From Rotaria sordida (lineage: Eukaryota; Rotifera; Eurotatoria; Philodinida; Philodinidae): a DNA stretch of 64,000 nt. Both the position numbers and the translations under genes were made by a program. The stretch spans positions 34,469 to 98,468 of the forward strand of contig CAJNOL010000854.1 in the NCBI GenBank assembly GCA_905250125.1, read 5' to 3'. Position 1 is the stretch's first letter, and every line of letters starts with the position of its first letter. The notes under the pieces were generated by a model that was given only the letters and a program-made list of their open reading frames with translations, was not told the origin of the DNA and did no database searches. Of this stretch, positions 12,367 to 25,506 are shown one piece after another.

Positions 12367-15300
12367 CTGTTTAAAGATAATTGTTTTCACATATGTTACA
12401 AAAATATTTACTGATGATCAGATACTTATTTTTTAGACTGGACTTTGTGAGAAGATTCGATTGAAACAAGACAAATGAATTTTATTTGATTGAATGCAGA
12501 CAATTTTATCTTAAATAAATTTCTCTTTATATCACTATGATCTCTCGGTTTTTATAAAGAAATTGATAGATAATTGTTATTGTATTTAAAAGCTGAAAAA
12601 CATTATGGAAAGAGAAATATGTTTTAACTTTTTAGAGTATGGAATTATTTTATTTAAAAAAATTTGCAATAATTACAAATCAATGTTTGTTTTCTAAAGA
12701 GTATTGTGGAATATGTCATTCAACATACATCTAGTGTGCGGTAGTATTTGAGATAATTATAAGATACATAATTCTATGTTACACTCAATATATTCATATG
12801 AAGTATCTCTTCTTGACTTAGACTTCTTTACAGTATGAGCAGATGGCCACTGGATTCCTGCTTCCAGGTTTCTAGCATTTTTCAGAGTTTCTCGACCGGA
12901 AACAGATCGTATTTCATGACCTGAAAAGGAATGAAAGCATCATAAAAAAGAAATAACGTCATCATGAAATGGAGAGCAAGAACTATTTCTCTCTCCTTCT
13001 CCTTGAAATCTATGCATTTGACAGAAAACGAAGACAGAAAATTTCGACGGTACTACTTCGCCCTTCTTCATAATACTTCTCTTTCGCGTGACCGAAAATC
13101 ATATGGAGACGAAAGGATAAAGACAGAGACAAAACCAAACAGAAAGAATTCATGTTGATAAGAAAAAGAAGCAGCAATTCTTTTTTTTTGTCTCTCTCGA
13201 AGAGCAACTATATGTGCTAGGCAAATAGTGAAGAGCAAATAAAAGATTAGATGATAACGCTTTGCCCTCCTTCAAGGCATTTTCATTTGATGGTCATAAA
13301 AACTCATATTTAGGTAAGCGAGAAAAAGAAAATACTTCGACAAACAAGTAAAGAAGAAACCTTCTTATTGTGAAAAACGAAACGACAACTCCTTCTCTTT
13401 GGAAAAAGAAGCTGACGTTTACGTTCTGAAGAAAAAGTGAAGACAAAAAGAAACTTTAGGTTAGATTACTTTATGATTCTCCGTGAGATTTTCATTCGTA
13501 CGTCATCGAACTTTATACAAAAGTAAGCTAGAAAATGTAAGCACTGAAGAAACAGAGGAAGGGAAATTCTATTTTTATGAAAATGAAGGCAACTACTCAC
13601 TCTGTTTATGTGAACGATATTTACATGCTGTAGAAAAGGTGAGTATCTGGAGAGGTTTATATCACGATTCTGTTAGCAGTGTGTCTCGCGTTTTGATTTC
13701 ATTTCTGTTGTAGTTCATAGGAGAGTGAGCGACAGAAAGAAAATACAGGAGGAAAACGAACAAAAAGAAATCCTGTTATTTTCAAAAAAGAAGAGGACAA
13801 TCATTCTGGAAAGAACGAATTGATGACATATGAACAAACAATCGAGACATTAAAGAAATGATGAAGAAAGAGCTGTTTGGGCAAATGATTTTGATACTGG
13901 CTTTAGTTTATTGTCTTCATTTAGAAGGAACAATTGCGTAAAGAACTACGCTTTGAAATCCCGTCAAATCAAATAGGTTTCTCTGTAATCTATTTTGGAT
14001 GAAAGGATTTCAAGATAGATAACTCATTGTTGAGATACCCAATAGCCATAGATCTTGATAGATGACCATGCTGGAAGCAACTACGTTTCTTCTTCGTTCC
14101 TTGTGCTTATTTACTCTCCTGTGCATAATTGAAAATGATTGTGAGAGATCGATGGTATGAGCTATGAATGGATAGATAGAGTTGCGGAGCTGTCAAGTGT
14201 AGTAGATCTCAATAATCTTTGTTATCGATAAACGAATGAAAAATTTTAATCCAAGCCTTTTTTAGATCTCACGGATGGCGTTCATTGAAATACATTAAAA
14301 GCTTCATATGATGGACAGTTTTCCGACTTCTGATATCATCAGATCATCGTTGAATCAAACAGGTCGAACAAGAATGAGAGGAATTCTTTCTTTGTGTTTG
14401 TGTCGTTGAAAATAACTTTTAAGATAAGCCATTGAAAAAATAGTATTTCATTGATCTTTGTCTCGAAAAACATCAGCTGATCACCATTGAAGATGAGAAA
14501 CTAAAATGTATCTTTGAGCCTATTGTCTAAATAAATAAAATTAGGCAAATCAAAACAACAAGCAACTATCTTGAAGCGGAGAGAGTACCATGGAATTCAA
14601 GTCGGACAAAAGGCGTCGGTATATTGGCAATTAATCTATGGCAGTTTGACACTCAAACAGTCGAAAATCTTCTGATCACCATTCTACTGAGATATACCGA
14701 TGGTAGTGCGAACAAACATGCAATAAGGACTTGCATTGATTTCATTCGTATTACGTTTTTGAAAAGAAGCCGTTCTTTGTTCATTTGTAATCAGCAATCA
14801 CGACCTGAATATGAATGAGAGTAAGAAGCCGTTATCAGCGGAATTACTTTTTTCGCCATTTTAGTTGATTGATCAAGTGAAGATTGCATCCACACTATTG
14901 AATGAAATATGAATTTACCCTTTTCACATACTCTTTCGTCTTTATACAGGTCAGCTAGAACGCGTGATCACATTTTGTAGCTCATTAAAAAAATCAAAGA
15001 ATGATCTCTTTTCTTAATAATGCAACACAAATGAGACGAATGAAACCGTGCTCATTCCAAAATGAGATCACTCAGGTATGAAATTGTACAATTGCTAGCC
15101 TCATCTGCAATGCTGCGCACAAAGAATTGAAAGTCCCTCATAATTTCTAATTTTTCAATCTAAATTCGCAGATGTTTTGCTAGAAAAAAGATGATCATCC
15201 TTTTTCGTATTAACATCAATCAATCTTATCGGGTATTACTGATTATCTCACTAACTGTAAAACAAGATAAGAAAGCATCGATAACAGCGAATATAGTAGG

Positions 15301-17369
15301 AATTCGTGACTAATCAACGATTCACACAACTCTCTGCATGCTCTGAAGAGTAGTATCTACTATAAAGAGGCTCAAGTTCATCCAAAACCACTGTGAATAA
15401 CTGCGAAAAAGTGTTCATTGTACGGAGGTTTCACTATACACGGGCTCAATTTGAGTAAACACGTCTCCGCAAAACCACGAAGTGTCCCCTTTACAGAGGA
15501 ATGGATTTGGGTAAATGTGGATTTTGGAGTGGATCTTCTTCTCATCCTCACCTATACATCCACATCCTAGTAAGATGATTGTGGTTGAGTTATTAAGATA
15601 CAATCAAAACATATTGACGATTCTTCGACTCAACAGTTTCTTGTTTGGACTGACAATAATTTCTAGTTGGAAGATTCTAAACATGTTCGATATGGCTGAT
15701 GCGATGATAAAACCGAAGTGCATGGAACAATGAGACATAAATGTAGAGCTATCGTTTGTGTTTCTGACCAAGAAATCAGTGCATATTTCTGTTCAGAATA
15801 TGTAGGTATGGGTATGGATATCATGTGTGCTGGCAGATATTGGTATGGGAGTGACTGTGACTGTGAATGAGTATGTGAATTAGGATGTGTAGAGTGTGGG
15901 TGGAGAGGATCAATGTGGAGTGTGGTTGTGGATATTAGTGTTGTCAAATAGAAGAGCCACACTCACTCTCACACTCTCAAGGTCTTGTTTAATCACAACA
16001 GGAATTCATACCTATGGGTAAAGTGATGGACGCTCTTATCAAAGTTAGTTTTTATCCGAACTGAAATCCATATACGAACTTCAAATCGATCACGAATAGA
16101 TAATGTTTGTAGACTTTGTTTTGTACTGGTTGTAGTTCTATTAATTTCTTTTGCTTGTATAAAAGAATCTTTAAACTTTCAGAAGTAGGAAACTAATCAT
16201 ATTAATAGAAGCAAAGGCAAAAAACAGTCGAATATGCACATACAAGAACTCTAAAAAGTCATACTCAATCTTCGGAGATGTGTTTTTAATTCTGTCGGTA
16301 CAGCACATATTATTGGAATAAAACAGAGTAATTCTCTGTGAAAGGCAACGATATGTTTTCATCTTCTGTAGCAATATAACTCATACATTCGAGTTTAGTG
16401 AACATAAGTGAGTGTCACTACTGTCTAAGTATTGCGAGCGTGGCCTCTATTCATTGCACTCCGAATATGAATGGCTATAGTGTGACTCAAATTGTTTTTG
16501 AAAAGAACTCCATGACAAAAACACTATTTCTGCTTGTCTCAAAAGTGTTCTTTTTTCGAGAGCAAACATCTACAAAATTGACTTGAATGATTCATAATTA
16601 GTTGTGAAATAACGCGCACTTTTCTTTTTATCTCGACTACACCCTCATTTGCGCATACTAGCGTCCACCGCGACTGAGGGTGAGAAATCATGAGTAACAT
16701 ATGAGGTTTCTTTTCTTCAAAGCTGTTTCTTCTACCTGACAAACAAACTTCATCAAAAATATTTCTTTGATGACAGCGAATTTTGCTGATTGTTAACCGA
16801 TTCACTTGACGGTACATTTTCAACATATTCATTTACTCAAATAAATTCAGAAAACGGTACGTTTTTATCTGGTAGATACGCTATTTTCTTCGAGCGACAT
16901 TGTCGAGTAAAACATATCGATCTCGAGAAAAATCTTACAAATACGTAATTAGATAGTTTCCTCCAGATTAGATATCCACAAGTTCGCAAAGAGTTGAAAA
17001 AAGTATTACATTGTCAATTGGTGGGGTAGTATTTGTGTTCGCTTGCCCGATATTGACATGAAGAAGAGAAATTTGTTTTTTGAAGCTGAGTTGAAATTCA
17101 AGTCTCAATTAAACGCCCTCTTACGAAAAAATCATCATGGGGTGTGACGTCTCATAGAAATGAAATCAGTATGAGAAACCCCGTACAGAATCGAAAGAAT
17201 CCATTTTCGAGCTTTGATGACTCACATCTCACATTACTCATTGCACATGTTCTCAACTTGTCGCTGCTTTTCGTTTTGAGTCAAATTCAATTTGTCTTGA
17301 ATAAAGTAGAGTTCTCTTTCGTCAATGAAATATGTATATTACCATGTTTCTTCCGAGTTTTAGATTTCA
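12367..17369. other. intergenic region between kinase gene and Cdc42-like gene
   Basis: No gene recognised. Around 12950-13900 both strands are unusually purine/pyrimidine-skewed, with many GAAGA and AGAAA runs, which produces long but low-information frames. A frame at 13483-13713 is charged but has no recognisable fold or splice context. The GT-rich block at 15780-15985 is listed separately. The stretch before 17370 ends in TTCCGAGTTTTAG, a plausible 3' splice site, so part of the Cdc42-like 5' untranslated region and an untranslated first exon may lie here. Confidence 0.55.
15780..15985. repeat. GT-rich block followed by AC-rich block (hairpin-type repeat)
   Basis: Bases about 15790-15945 are rich in TGTG, GTGGG and GTATGGG units on the plus strand. 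The block then switches to AC-rich CACACTCACTCTCACACTC at about 15957-15975. The strand asymmetry reverses over a short distance, as in an imperfect hairpin. The same arrangement recurs elsewhere in the window (20914, 34865, 39150, 45828, 52245, 55301). Confidence 0.55.
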
Positions 17370-18279
17370 ATGGCATATCAACAAGCAACAGGACGAGCTA
17401 CGCGAGCGATCAAGTGTGTAGTTGTTGGTGATGGTGCTGTCGGTAAGATGATCATTGTAGATAATCTAATCCGAAATTATACATCTTCGTCTCATACAGG
17501 AAAGACTTGTCTATTAGCCGCCTATGCGCAAAATAAATTTCTGGGTGAATATCGTCCAACGGTGAGTTGTTTGTCAATTTTCATGTGCCATTGACAGACA
17601 TTTATTGCTGCGACTCGTTTTCAGATATTTGATAATTATGCTGTCACAGTAATGATCAATCAGGAACCTTATACTTTAAATTTATTTGATACAGCTGGTA
17701 AGTTATTTGGATAAATTTAGGATACAATTGACATATTTTTATCCTTGATTCTAGGACAAGAAGACTACGATCGTCTTCGCCTCTTGAGCTATCCTCAGAC
17801 CAATGTATTCTTAGTGTGCTTTAATATCGCTCTACCTTCGTCGTTTGAAAATGTTCGCACAAAGGTTTGTTTCATTTTTCGAATAAATACCTCAGTCAAT
17901 GTTGTTCGATCATTTCATGATTACACATTGATAGTGGATGCCGGAAATAACTCATCATTGTCCTCATACTCAATTTGTACTTGTCGGAACACAAATCGAT
18001 CTTCGAGATGATCCGAAAACGATTACCTCGTTGAAACGGTCCCATGGAAATTTGATTTCATTCAAACAAGGCGAAAAACTGGCTCGTGAACTCAAAGCAG
18101 TAAAATATGTTGAATGCAGTGCATTGACACAAGTAAATTGATTGATCGAAATTGATTTTCTTCTTCGATTGACCTTATTTCACTTCTAGAGAGGTGTCAA
18201 GGAAGTCTTTGATGAAGCAATTATTGCCACCCTTGTAAAGCCAAAAACATTGGGAAAACGATCATGCATCATCTTGTGA
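17370..18279 (+). CDS. CDC42: Cdc42-like Rho family GTPase
   Basis: Six exons (17370-17442, 17500-17561, 17625-17697, 17755-17864, 17935-18132, 18190-18279) join to 606 nt, 201 aa, with phases matching at every GT-AG intron (57-70 bases). The P-loop GDGAVGKT is split by intron 1. Switch I is [15 protein letters not shown], switch II is [12 protein letters not shown] with the catalytic Gln present, the guanine-specificity motif is TQID and the SAL motif lies in [16 protein letters not shown] and [14 protein letters not shown] favour Cdc42 over Rac. The protein ends in a CIIL box after basic residues, predicting prenylation and membrane attachment. It has about 8 extra N-terminal residues, and its segment after the P-loop differs from typical Cdc42, so it may be a diverged paralogue. 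Its expected role is actin and polarity signalling. Confidence 0.93.
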
Positions 18280-18958
18280 AGAAAAAGGCAAATATGGAAA
18301 ACTTAATCCATCGACAGACAAAAAACTCATTTAAATACAATTGTTTTTACAGATCCAATGTCTTTGCATACTTTTTCATATGTACGATAAAAAATCAAGA
18401 AAAGATTCCAGAAATACTTCAGTTATATTTGAAATAATAGATTATTCGCACACCAAATGTCTTGAATTGACCGAGAATGAGAATCTTTTTCTTTTCTCGA
18501 TAGTTCTATTGATCCCATCTGACAAAAAATAGATAATTGATGATTTCATACAAGCAGACAAGATCTTCTGAAAACGTGTTTAAATGTCCTAATCGTAGTT
18601 CCCATTTGAGCGTTTTCATATCCATTTAGAAAAAACCCAAGCCAGCTACTTTCATCATAAAAAGTGCGTGAACATGCTTAAAAAGGAAACGTGTGCATCT
18701 GAAAAATGTGCAAAAAGTTTTATCATAATGTTTTTGATAGGGTATTTGCAAAAGATACGAACATCTCCCTCGATCGGGAACTTATACTATCAGTAGATCA
18801 AGCTGGTCAAACTGATTCTACGAGCATTCACGAACAGTCAAAATGGTTGAACATAAAAGCGATTTCTGATACACAGTTTTTCTCAACCTACAAACATTCA
18901 CGAATATTTATATCTTCTACCAGTCAGTAGCTTGACTCAACTTACGTACATATCCACA

Positions 18959-19982
18959 ATATTAAGTTTTTATATGCTAGCCTAAGGAAAATAGAAGGAA
19001 TACACTTCCTCAATTTTAAGCCTTATGATTGAATTTTGCAAATCAGCCATGCGACGTAAGCCATGACCAGACTCGCTCAATTGATGATGAAAATCGTCGT
19101 TTTCAAACGAAGTTTTCTTCCAAGAAATTGAATAGTTTGAGGACTGAGTTTAAAAAGTTGGGAGACTCATTTAAGATGTACAATTTCTAGGTAAAATCAG
19201 TCTGGGCCGTCAAAAAACTGTCCAGAAAAACCATGACGTTTGGGATCCCAAATGTGGCCATTAACGGTTTAGGGATTGGTACGCTTAAAATTCCAATGAA
19301 GGTGTGGATATAAGGCTCTTCTTTACGAACGTCCACTCACTCACGTTCTCACGTTTTCCATGAAGTTGTACACCCTAGATGAGCCTTCCAACTTTTAAAC
19401 TGAGCCCTTAAACTACTCTATTTCTTGGGAGAAAACCTTGTCTGAAAAACAAAATTTCCATCAAGAACCCATTTTTGAGACGGACCTACTGACTGAAAGG
19501 AAGGGTGTGCACGATTGGAATTTCTAATGAATATACATCTCCACAAACTCTAGCGCCATTGGAAATTTTAGAGCTCTATCTTATTTAAATCACGAGTTAT
19601 GAAGTAACAAAATTGCTTAAAATGTGGATTTTCGCCTATTTTGGATGAGTTATAAAAGTTATAGGTCCAATATTTCTAGTTAAAAATTTTATCCTAAGTA
19701 GAACTTGTAGAAATAAACGCTCATTTTTAGAAATTTTCATAAAACATGCATAAAAAACCGAGGATTCAATATTTTTCAAAACAGCTTGCATTAAAATTCA
19801 TACAACTCTTCCTTCTACAATAATATCTTAAATTGAGCAATATCTGATGGCCTTAATTGAGTAGGTTCAGTGATGACTTGCGTGATATGACTGATATGCA
19901 AAATTCAATAATATGGCTCAGAATTGGGAAAACACATGCCTTGTATTTTTCTTAGGCTAGCATAGAAAAGCTTAATATTTTT
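18959..19982. mobile_element. 1 kb non-autonomous DNA element with long terminal inverted repeats
   Basis: The left end has ATGCTAGCCTAAGGAAAATA at about 18974 and the right end its diverged reverse complement, TATTTTTCTTAGGCTAGCAT, at about 19945-19964. The inverted similarity extends inward for well over 100 bases, including TTGAATTTTGCAAATCAGCC against its complement near 19890. A second, internal inverted repeat lies at about 19115-19440, with TTTTCTTCCAAGAAATTGAA on the left and its complement on the right. No transposase frame exists. I read it as a MITE-like element with nested palindromes; the superfamily cannot be assigned from the ends. Confidence 0.75.
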
Positions 19983-22900
19983 AGTATACGTCTAAGCTGA
20001 ATCGGCTTACTCAATGGCAAAAGATATGGGTGTCCGTGGATATTTGTAGATCGAGAAAAACAGTGTGTATTAGAAATTACTTTCATGAAGTAAAAGGATG
20101 ATCAAGAAATGTGTCCCAAATTAGATAGAATAAAACAATCTCTCTGTGATTAGCAACAGCAGCTACATCGTGTTTCACATTATAATCTTACAGGGATTGC
20201 GCCAGCATCTTTATTTTTTTAATTGAATCGCATGGCAATCGATAGAGCTCAGGTTGCTCTATAATAATGCTAAAGATATTACATTTCTCTTTATACTCAA
20301 TATAGAATCAAAAAAGTTCAAATACTATATTTTTTGACAATGCATACAGTTTTGTTTTTCTGCTACTTTGACCTAACGTTCATGTCAAAAGATGATTGTT
20401 AACAATATAATAACTTCATTTTATAATCTATTCAATTCTGTATCACATCATATATTATATATCATCCTGAAATTTTCTAAAGTGAAGAGAGTCAGGCTGA
20501 AACGCTAGGTTCTAACATCACATTTAGTTATTGGCATCAAATTGAGTATTATAATTTCTTATATTTCGAAGTTTTCTTCGTTTTTAATTTCAACCAAAAA
20601 TAAAATATGATATTTTAGTTTTCGTCAGTCATTATAATTACTACATGTAAAGTAAATTTGCTTGGCTGAATCACTGTTTTATATTGAAAAGCCAATCATA
20701 TAGTGACTAACAATATGGAAACCGATGTATTTTATGGGGTGTTTAAGCTGTTTCACCATAAGAATTTTTTTCTTAATCTATATAGAGGAAATTCACTTTG
20801 CTGCCCAGAGCGATAGTTTTACTATTACTCTTCAAGCTACTCAGTCGGAAATATTGACCTAGTTCTACTTTTTTGCTATTATCGTAGTTAACTTTATCAC
20901 CTATTTGACAGTATGAATGGCGAATATACGTGTGGGTGAATGAGTAGCAGTAAGACTCACACTCACCATTCACACAGCTACACTTTTCTTTCGATGCCTA
21001 AACATGCTGTAATATTATTGTACTTATTAAAAAGGTTCTCTCCCATGCAACTATCTATGAATAATAGATGATCTCTGCATATTGTCGGTCTTTCCTAAGA
21101 GAAACTATCCTTTTGTCATCTGGAAAATGCTCACTTGATCGAGGTAAAGTTTGTACTTCCATTAAAAGCAAAGATGTATCTACTAATGGGTTGAATGTTA
21201 GCAGGAAATATTTGACAACATCCTACTCAATGAGATGAACGGTCACCGCGTACAGATTGATCGAATATGACGATCAGCCTATTAGTCAACAGAGAGCGGA
21301 ATAAAACAAGCCACATAACATATTTCCCTGATTTTTAACGACATTTTCTCCTTATTCAAAGGTGAGCGAGACTGAAAAGTAGACCCGTACCCATTCATGC
21401 TTTTCTTTGTTTTTTTTCTTACTTCTCTTCGACTTGAACTTATCCAATGTCGAACATGAATAATCAATATGATTACCAAATGAGATCATGCTTTGATCTC
21501 AATGGCAAGCATTGTATGTTAAACAGTGCAAGCGAAGAACGTCGGTGCTTTTTTAGCTAACAGCTGAATAATAGAAACAAAAACAACTGTCCGAATGACG
21601 ATCAGCATTGTGAAATGCAAAAAAAAGTTGAACACATTAGCTTTTTCTTCAAGAAAAACAAAATACGAAATTCGGTCTAATATCAATAAAAATGAATGAA
21701 ACCTCCAGAAGCTCTCTCATTCATTCAGTCCATCCTGGTTTGAATGAGCGAGAAGGAAAAAAAAGATCAACAAAAAGTCGGGAAGAAGACTCCTTTGAGA
21801 TACAGAAATATTTCTTTGAAGACAAGTTTCGAATGCAATGGTTACATTTCTTTCTAATCGAAGTTAGTATTCAATCACCGACCAATAAACTCCGTCTGAA
21901 AAGACAAACACGAATTAGACAAGAGGAGAATGGAAAATTCATCCCAATCGTTTACTGTCGAGTCTTCAATATCGATTACGACTTCATTGATCATCGGATG
22001 ATTTCGCTTCCAAGCTGAAATATTTCATTTGACTTGCATTAGGTCGTTCGAAAAGTTTAATTTTCAAATAAATCCACAATTTTTATCGGTATTTTGTCTT
22101 TCGACCGTAGAATCTTAATATTCAATTCGAATAAGCAATGCCGACCAATCTTCGTGGAAGAATCTGATCGATTGACACTTTATTTATTTGAATTCTTCTA
22201 TTCAAAGTAATATACTATTGAAGAAGGAAGCATGAATTCTATCAAATAAGTTATTACCCATATGATTTTCAAGTGAGCTTGATTTAGGGATCAACTGTCC
22301 TCTATCCGTAGATTTTATTATTTTAACTATTTAAAAGAAGCCTAGAGTGTGTTTTCCACATGAAGTTCTCATTTATATTAACGTATGAAATCTTTTACAT
22401 TATCCATCAAATATACTTTCACGATTAAAAGAATAATACAAAGTTATTTCTCTTGTCAGATTCATGACAATTTTTTGTATGCAATGGATGAACACTTGTC
22501 AAACGACCTAGTAAACAAAGTGGAAAAATTGGTTTGACGATTATTTTGAGATGTTCAATGATTTCAATGGTTTCCAATAACGGAAACCGATTGTGAGAAA
22601 TTTCAAAGGTTTCAAGTGGCTGCAGTTAGACTTTTCCACCTTTTCATTACGTGAACTTCGTCATCCAACGTATCATGATATTTCTGAGAGTAGTATGCCA
22701 ATCAACATTCGTAAGAATCGTTCCTTCGTCAACTTAGAAAATGCAATCTACCGGTTTGCTAGTTAACCATAACCACTGACAGAATCTTTATGTATTCATA
22801 ATCATGCGCGTTTTCTATTTCTTTCTACCCATCTTTGAAATTCTAGGAATATTTACAATTGTGCAATCTATAAATGGAGTCCAACACTATGAGCATGTCA

Positions 22901-23202
22901 AGTGTACCGAATAGATACTATTCAAAGTCAAATAGTCTCGTACTTTGTTATGCTCGTTTTAAAACCAGAAGTAGATCTATGCATAAAAATGGGAAGAATG
23001 ATGAAACTTAAGATTAAGTTATAAATCGATCGAAATGCCGAACTAAATTCGGTGTACTTTTTTCTGCTGATTCAAAATAACGATTAATAGACAAAAGCCT
23101 TATTATAAAGTCATTAGATAAATCATACCATTATATAGAAATTTTTATTTGCTGTTTTATTGAACAAAAGACTAGTTAGAAGAATATTTCAAATATAGTC
23201 GA
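19983..23202. other. intergenic region before the GPCR
   Basis: No convincing gene. A 108-residue ATG frame at 21692-22018 is rich in charged residues but has no recognisable domain and no splice continuation, so I leave it uncalled. The GT/AC hairpin at 20914-20975 is described separately. The remainder is ordinary AT-rich sequence with short frames only. Confidence 0.5.
20914..20975. repeat. GT/AC hairpin-type repeat
   Basis: GAATGGCGAATATACGTGTG with following GGTGAATGAG is mirrored by CTCACACTCACCATTCACAC within about 60 bases, giving an imperfect inverted repeat of GTGTGGGTGAATG-like sequence around a short loop. It belongs to the same recurring class as the blocks at 34865, 45828 and 55301. 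Confidence 0.6.
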
Positions 23203-24117
23203 CTAAAATCGATTGTTTTCCCTCGTTGGTCTCACGCTATTGTCACGGATTGATAAAAAACGTTTTGCTTTGTTCAGGTATTCCATAAGACTTTGTCGTA
23301 GATTTGGCGTAATCCAGAAGAGAACAATGAGCATAGGACATAAGGCGATATTCACCACTAAAAGAAAAACGCGCATCCACTTGGGTAGTAAAAGATCGGG
23401 ACGAATTATAATGAGTATTATAAAAACAAGCGGCGATATGCCGACAAGAGCCAGTTGAGAATTCAGCAATACTATACGTTTGACCATTTTCAAGTCGCGG
23501 TACATTTGTCGCTCCTGATTGGCATGGACTCTCGATGAAGCTTGACGTACGTAAGTTACTAAACGGCGATAGAGAATTATAAGAGTAATATCCGATAAAA
23601 AGAATGCTAGTGCACCCATGTAAAGTAGCATGCCAGGTTGTGATAATGTGACAAAACATAGATTATCTGAACTAAGTTTTGGCATGTTGTCTGTTAGATA
23701 AACAGGCAAACAGAAAATGAAATCAAATATCCATTGAATAAGAACAATAGATACCTTACGACTGTAAGTATCAAGGAATTTCATTCTCTTAATCTTAGCA
23801 TATTTTTCTATTGCTTGTAGAATGAACGAATGATGAATGGCAGCCGCCGTTAAATGATGAATATAAGCACGTAATGAACAAAGAGAGTCCATATGTGGTA
23901 CTAGCTGTTGGTCCCCGAACATCATGTAGATGGCTACCGCAGTATTATCACAAGAAAAAAGAAAAACAACTAGAGCAGTGTTGCAAGCTAGTAGAGTAGG
24001 AAAATTGAAGCATCGATTTCGACAGATTATAGCAATAGTAAGGAAAGTAAATGCTAGAAGAGAATTAAAGCAACCAACGAATATATATATTCGATTGATA
24101 ATAGAGAAAAAGTTCAT
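23203..24117 (-). CDS. rhodopsin-like seven-transmembrane receptor (orphan GPCR)
   Basis: Single exon, 304 aa, starting at ATG 24117. Seven hydrophobic segments are visible: about residues 8-32, 38-60, 85-105 (with the CSL cysteine just before it), 122-142, 165-185, 216-240 and 250-270. This spacing and the short loops match class A receptors. Segment 3 is followed by AIEKYAKIKR, in place of a classical DRY. Segment 7 ends in FWITPNLRQSL, in the NPxxY-FR position, and leads into a basic cytoplasmic tail. Cysteines before segment 3 and in extracellular loop 2 (DNLCFVT) could form the usual disulfide. Loop 3 is short and basic. The ligand is unknown. Compact intronless receptors like this form large families in rotifers, which is background knowledge rather than something visible here. 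Confidence 0.85.
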   Translation of the reverse strand: MNFFSIINRIYIFVGCFNSLLAFTFLTIAIICRNRCFNFPTLLACNTALVVFLFSCDNTAVAIYMMFGDQQLVPHMDSLCSLRAYIHHLTAAAIHHSFILQAIEKYAKIKRMKFLDTYSRKVSIVLIQWIFDFIFCLPVYLTDNMPKLSSDNLCFVTLSQPGMLLYMGALAFFLSDITLIILYRRLVTYVRQASSRVHANQERQMYRDLKMVKRIVLLNSQLALVGISPLVFIILIIIRPDLLLPKWMRVFLLVVNIALCPMLIVLFWITPNLRQSLMEYLNKAKRFLSIRDNSVRPTRENNRF

Positions 24118-25506
24118 CTTGCTACCAATTCAAACTTTGGCTATTAATTATAGTCGAGTGAATGAAATACTATTTACTTGGTGATAAATGTGAAATAGTT
24201 CAAATCCAGTTATTGCTAAGTAAACAATATTTGTAGAACTCACTATGCCATTTGTAGGGCAATAGTTTTGTGTAGATCGATCTAAAAAGAAAAGTCCACG
24301 GCATTGGTAACAAATATGTGGCTGTCTTGCATCTATATCACAAATGAGTAGCTGCTATTGAAAGTAGAAAAAAAAGTTAGATAGAACTAAAGAATTCTGT
24401 TCATGAAGAAATGATTCGTTCATTTTGAAGAAACTGCAATAGACAATCTCTATTACATGAAAATGATTCAGATATTTCATGGTAAGTACACTTCAAAACA
24501 TTAACTCTGACAAATAAGTACAACAAAAGATCGCAGCAAAAGATGGGAAGACGAAATGTCGTGTTCCAAGAACAGCAATCGTTTTATATGAACGACATTT
24601 GAAACACTATCTTGAAGAGAAACAGAGAAATGTATGAATTCAAAAAAAAAGTGACAGCAACATTACCGCTTCGTTGAACTTTAAATACTGTTGACAACTC
24701 ATAGTCCAACGAACAAATGAAAATTATACAAATGACAAGATATGATAATAATCTAAATCCGTAAAATTGTGACAGTTGTATGTTACTTTGCAGAAAATAC
24801 GTCATGACAGAAGAAATAGCATCAAGAGAAGTTCATAAAACACCACTGTGTAGAAAATCAGGCATTTGCGAAAGTTATTATGAATCATAAATACATGACT
24901 CTCTCATGAAGTGTTTGAACTTTTCCAGGTATTATCTTCGACAGAAAATGATCTCTAATCTTAGTGAGGCGAAGAATAATGTTAGACCTTTACTTCCTTT
25001 ATTTTATTATTCTCCTCCTCTCTTTTAAAAAACAAACAAGTGAATGAATCAAAACAAAAAAGCAGCACACAATGTGATTCTCTCTCTTTCTCTTCTTCTT
25101 CCATGATATACCTTCTTGTTTATTTTCAGAACAAAGAGATACCATGAAGCAACGAGAAGGAATGCCATTAACAAGAGCTGTAATATTATAGAGAGAGTCG
25201 TCTTGTGTCAGGAGGTGCCTCTCCTGATATAACAAATCATTTTACACTTTCTCATGATAAGTTTATGGTAGAACGGTAAAAACTACTTTTTTGAAGCATT
25301 TATTGTATCATCAGAGAAAAAAACGATGTCTCTTATTCTACTAGGTTCTAAGTACTTATAGAACTAGAAAAGCAAGAAAATTTTCTTTTCAGAAAAAGTG
25401 TAATCTCCTGTGCGAAGCGATCATTCTAAATCTAGCGTGAATCGAAAGTAGTATAGACGAGTAGATTTCATTCTCTGAATCATGAATAGGTCAATTGTTC
25501 CCGTGT
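24118..25506. other. intergenic region between GPCR and M28 peptidase
   Basis: No gene seen. Frames here are short and biased toward poly-F/L or poly-K from T- and A-runs. This stretch lies downstream of the peptidase gene (3' side) and upstream of the GPCR start, so it should contain the GPCR promoter and the peptidase 3' untranslated region. I found no distinctive motif for either. Confidence 0.5.

Noticed and set aside
21692-22018. 108-residue ATG frame as a gene
   Set aside because: Charged low-complexity composition, no recognisable domain, no splice continuation and no supporting context.
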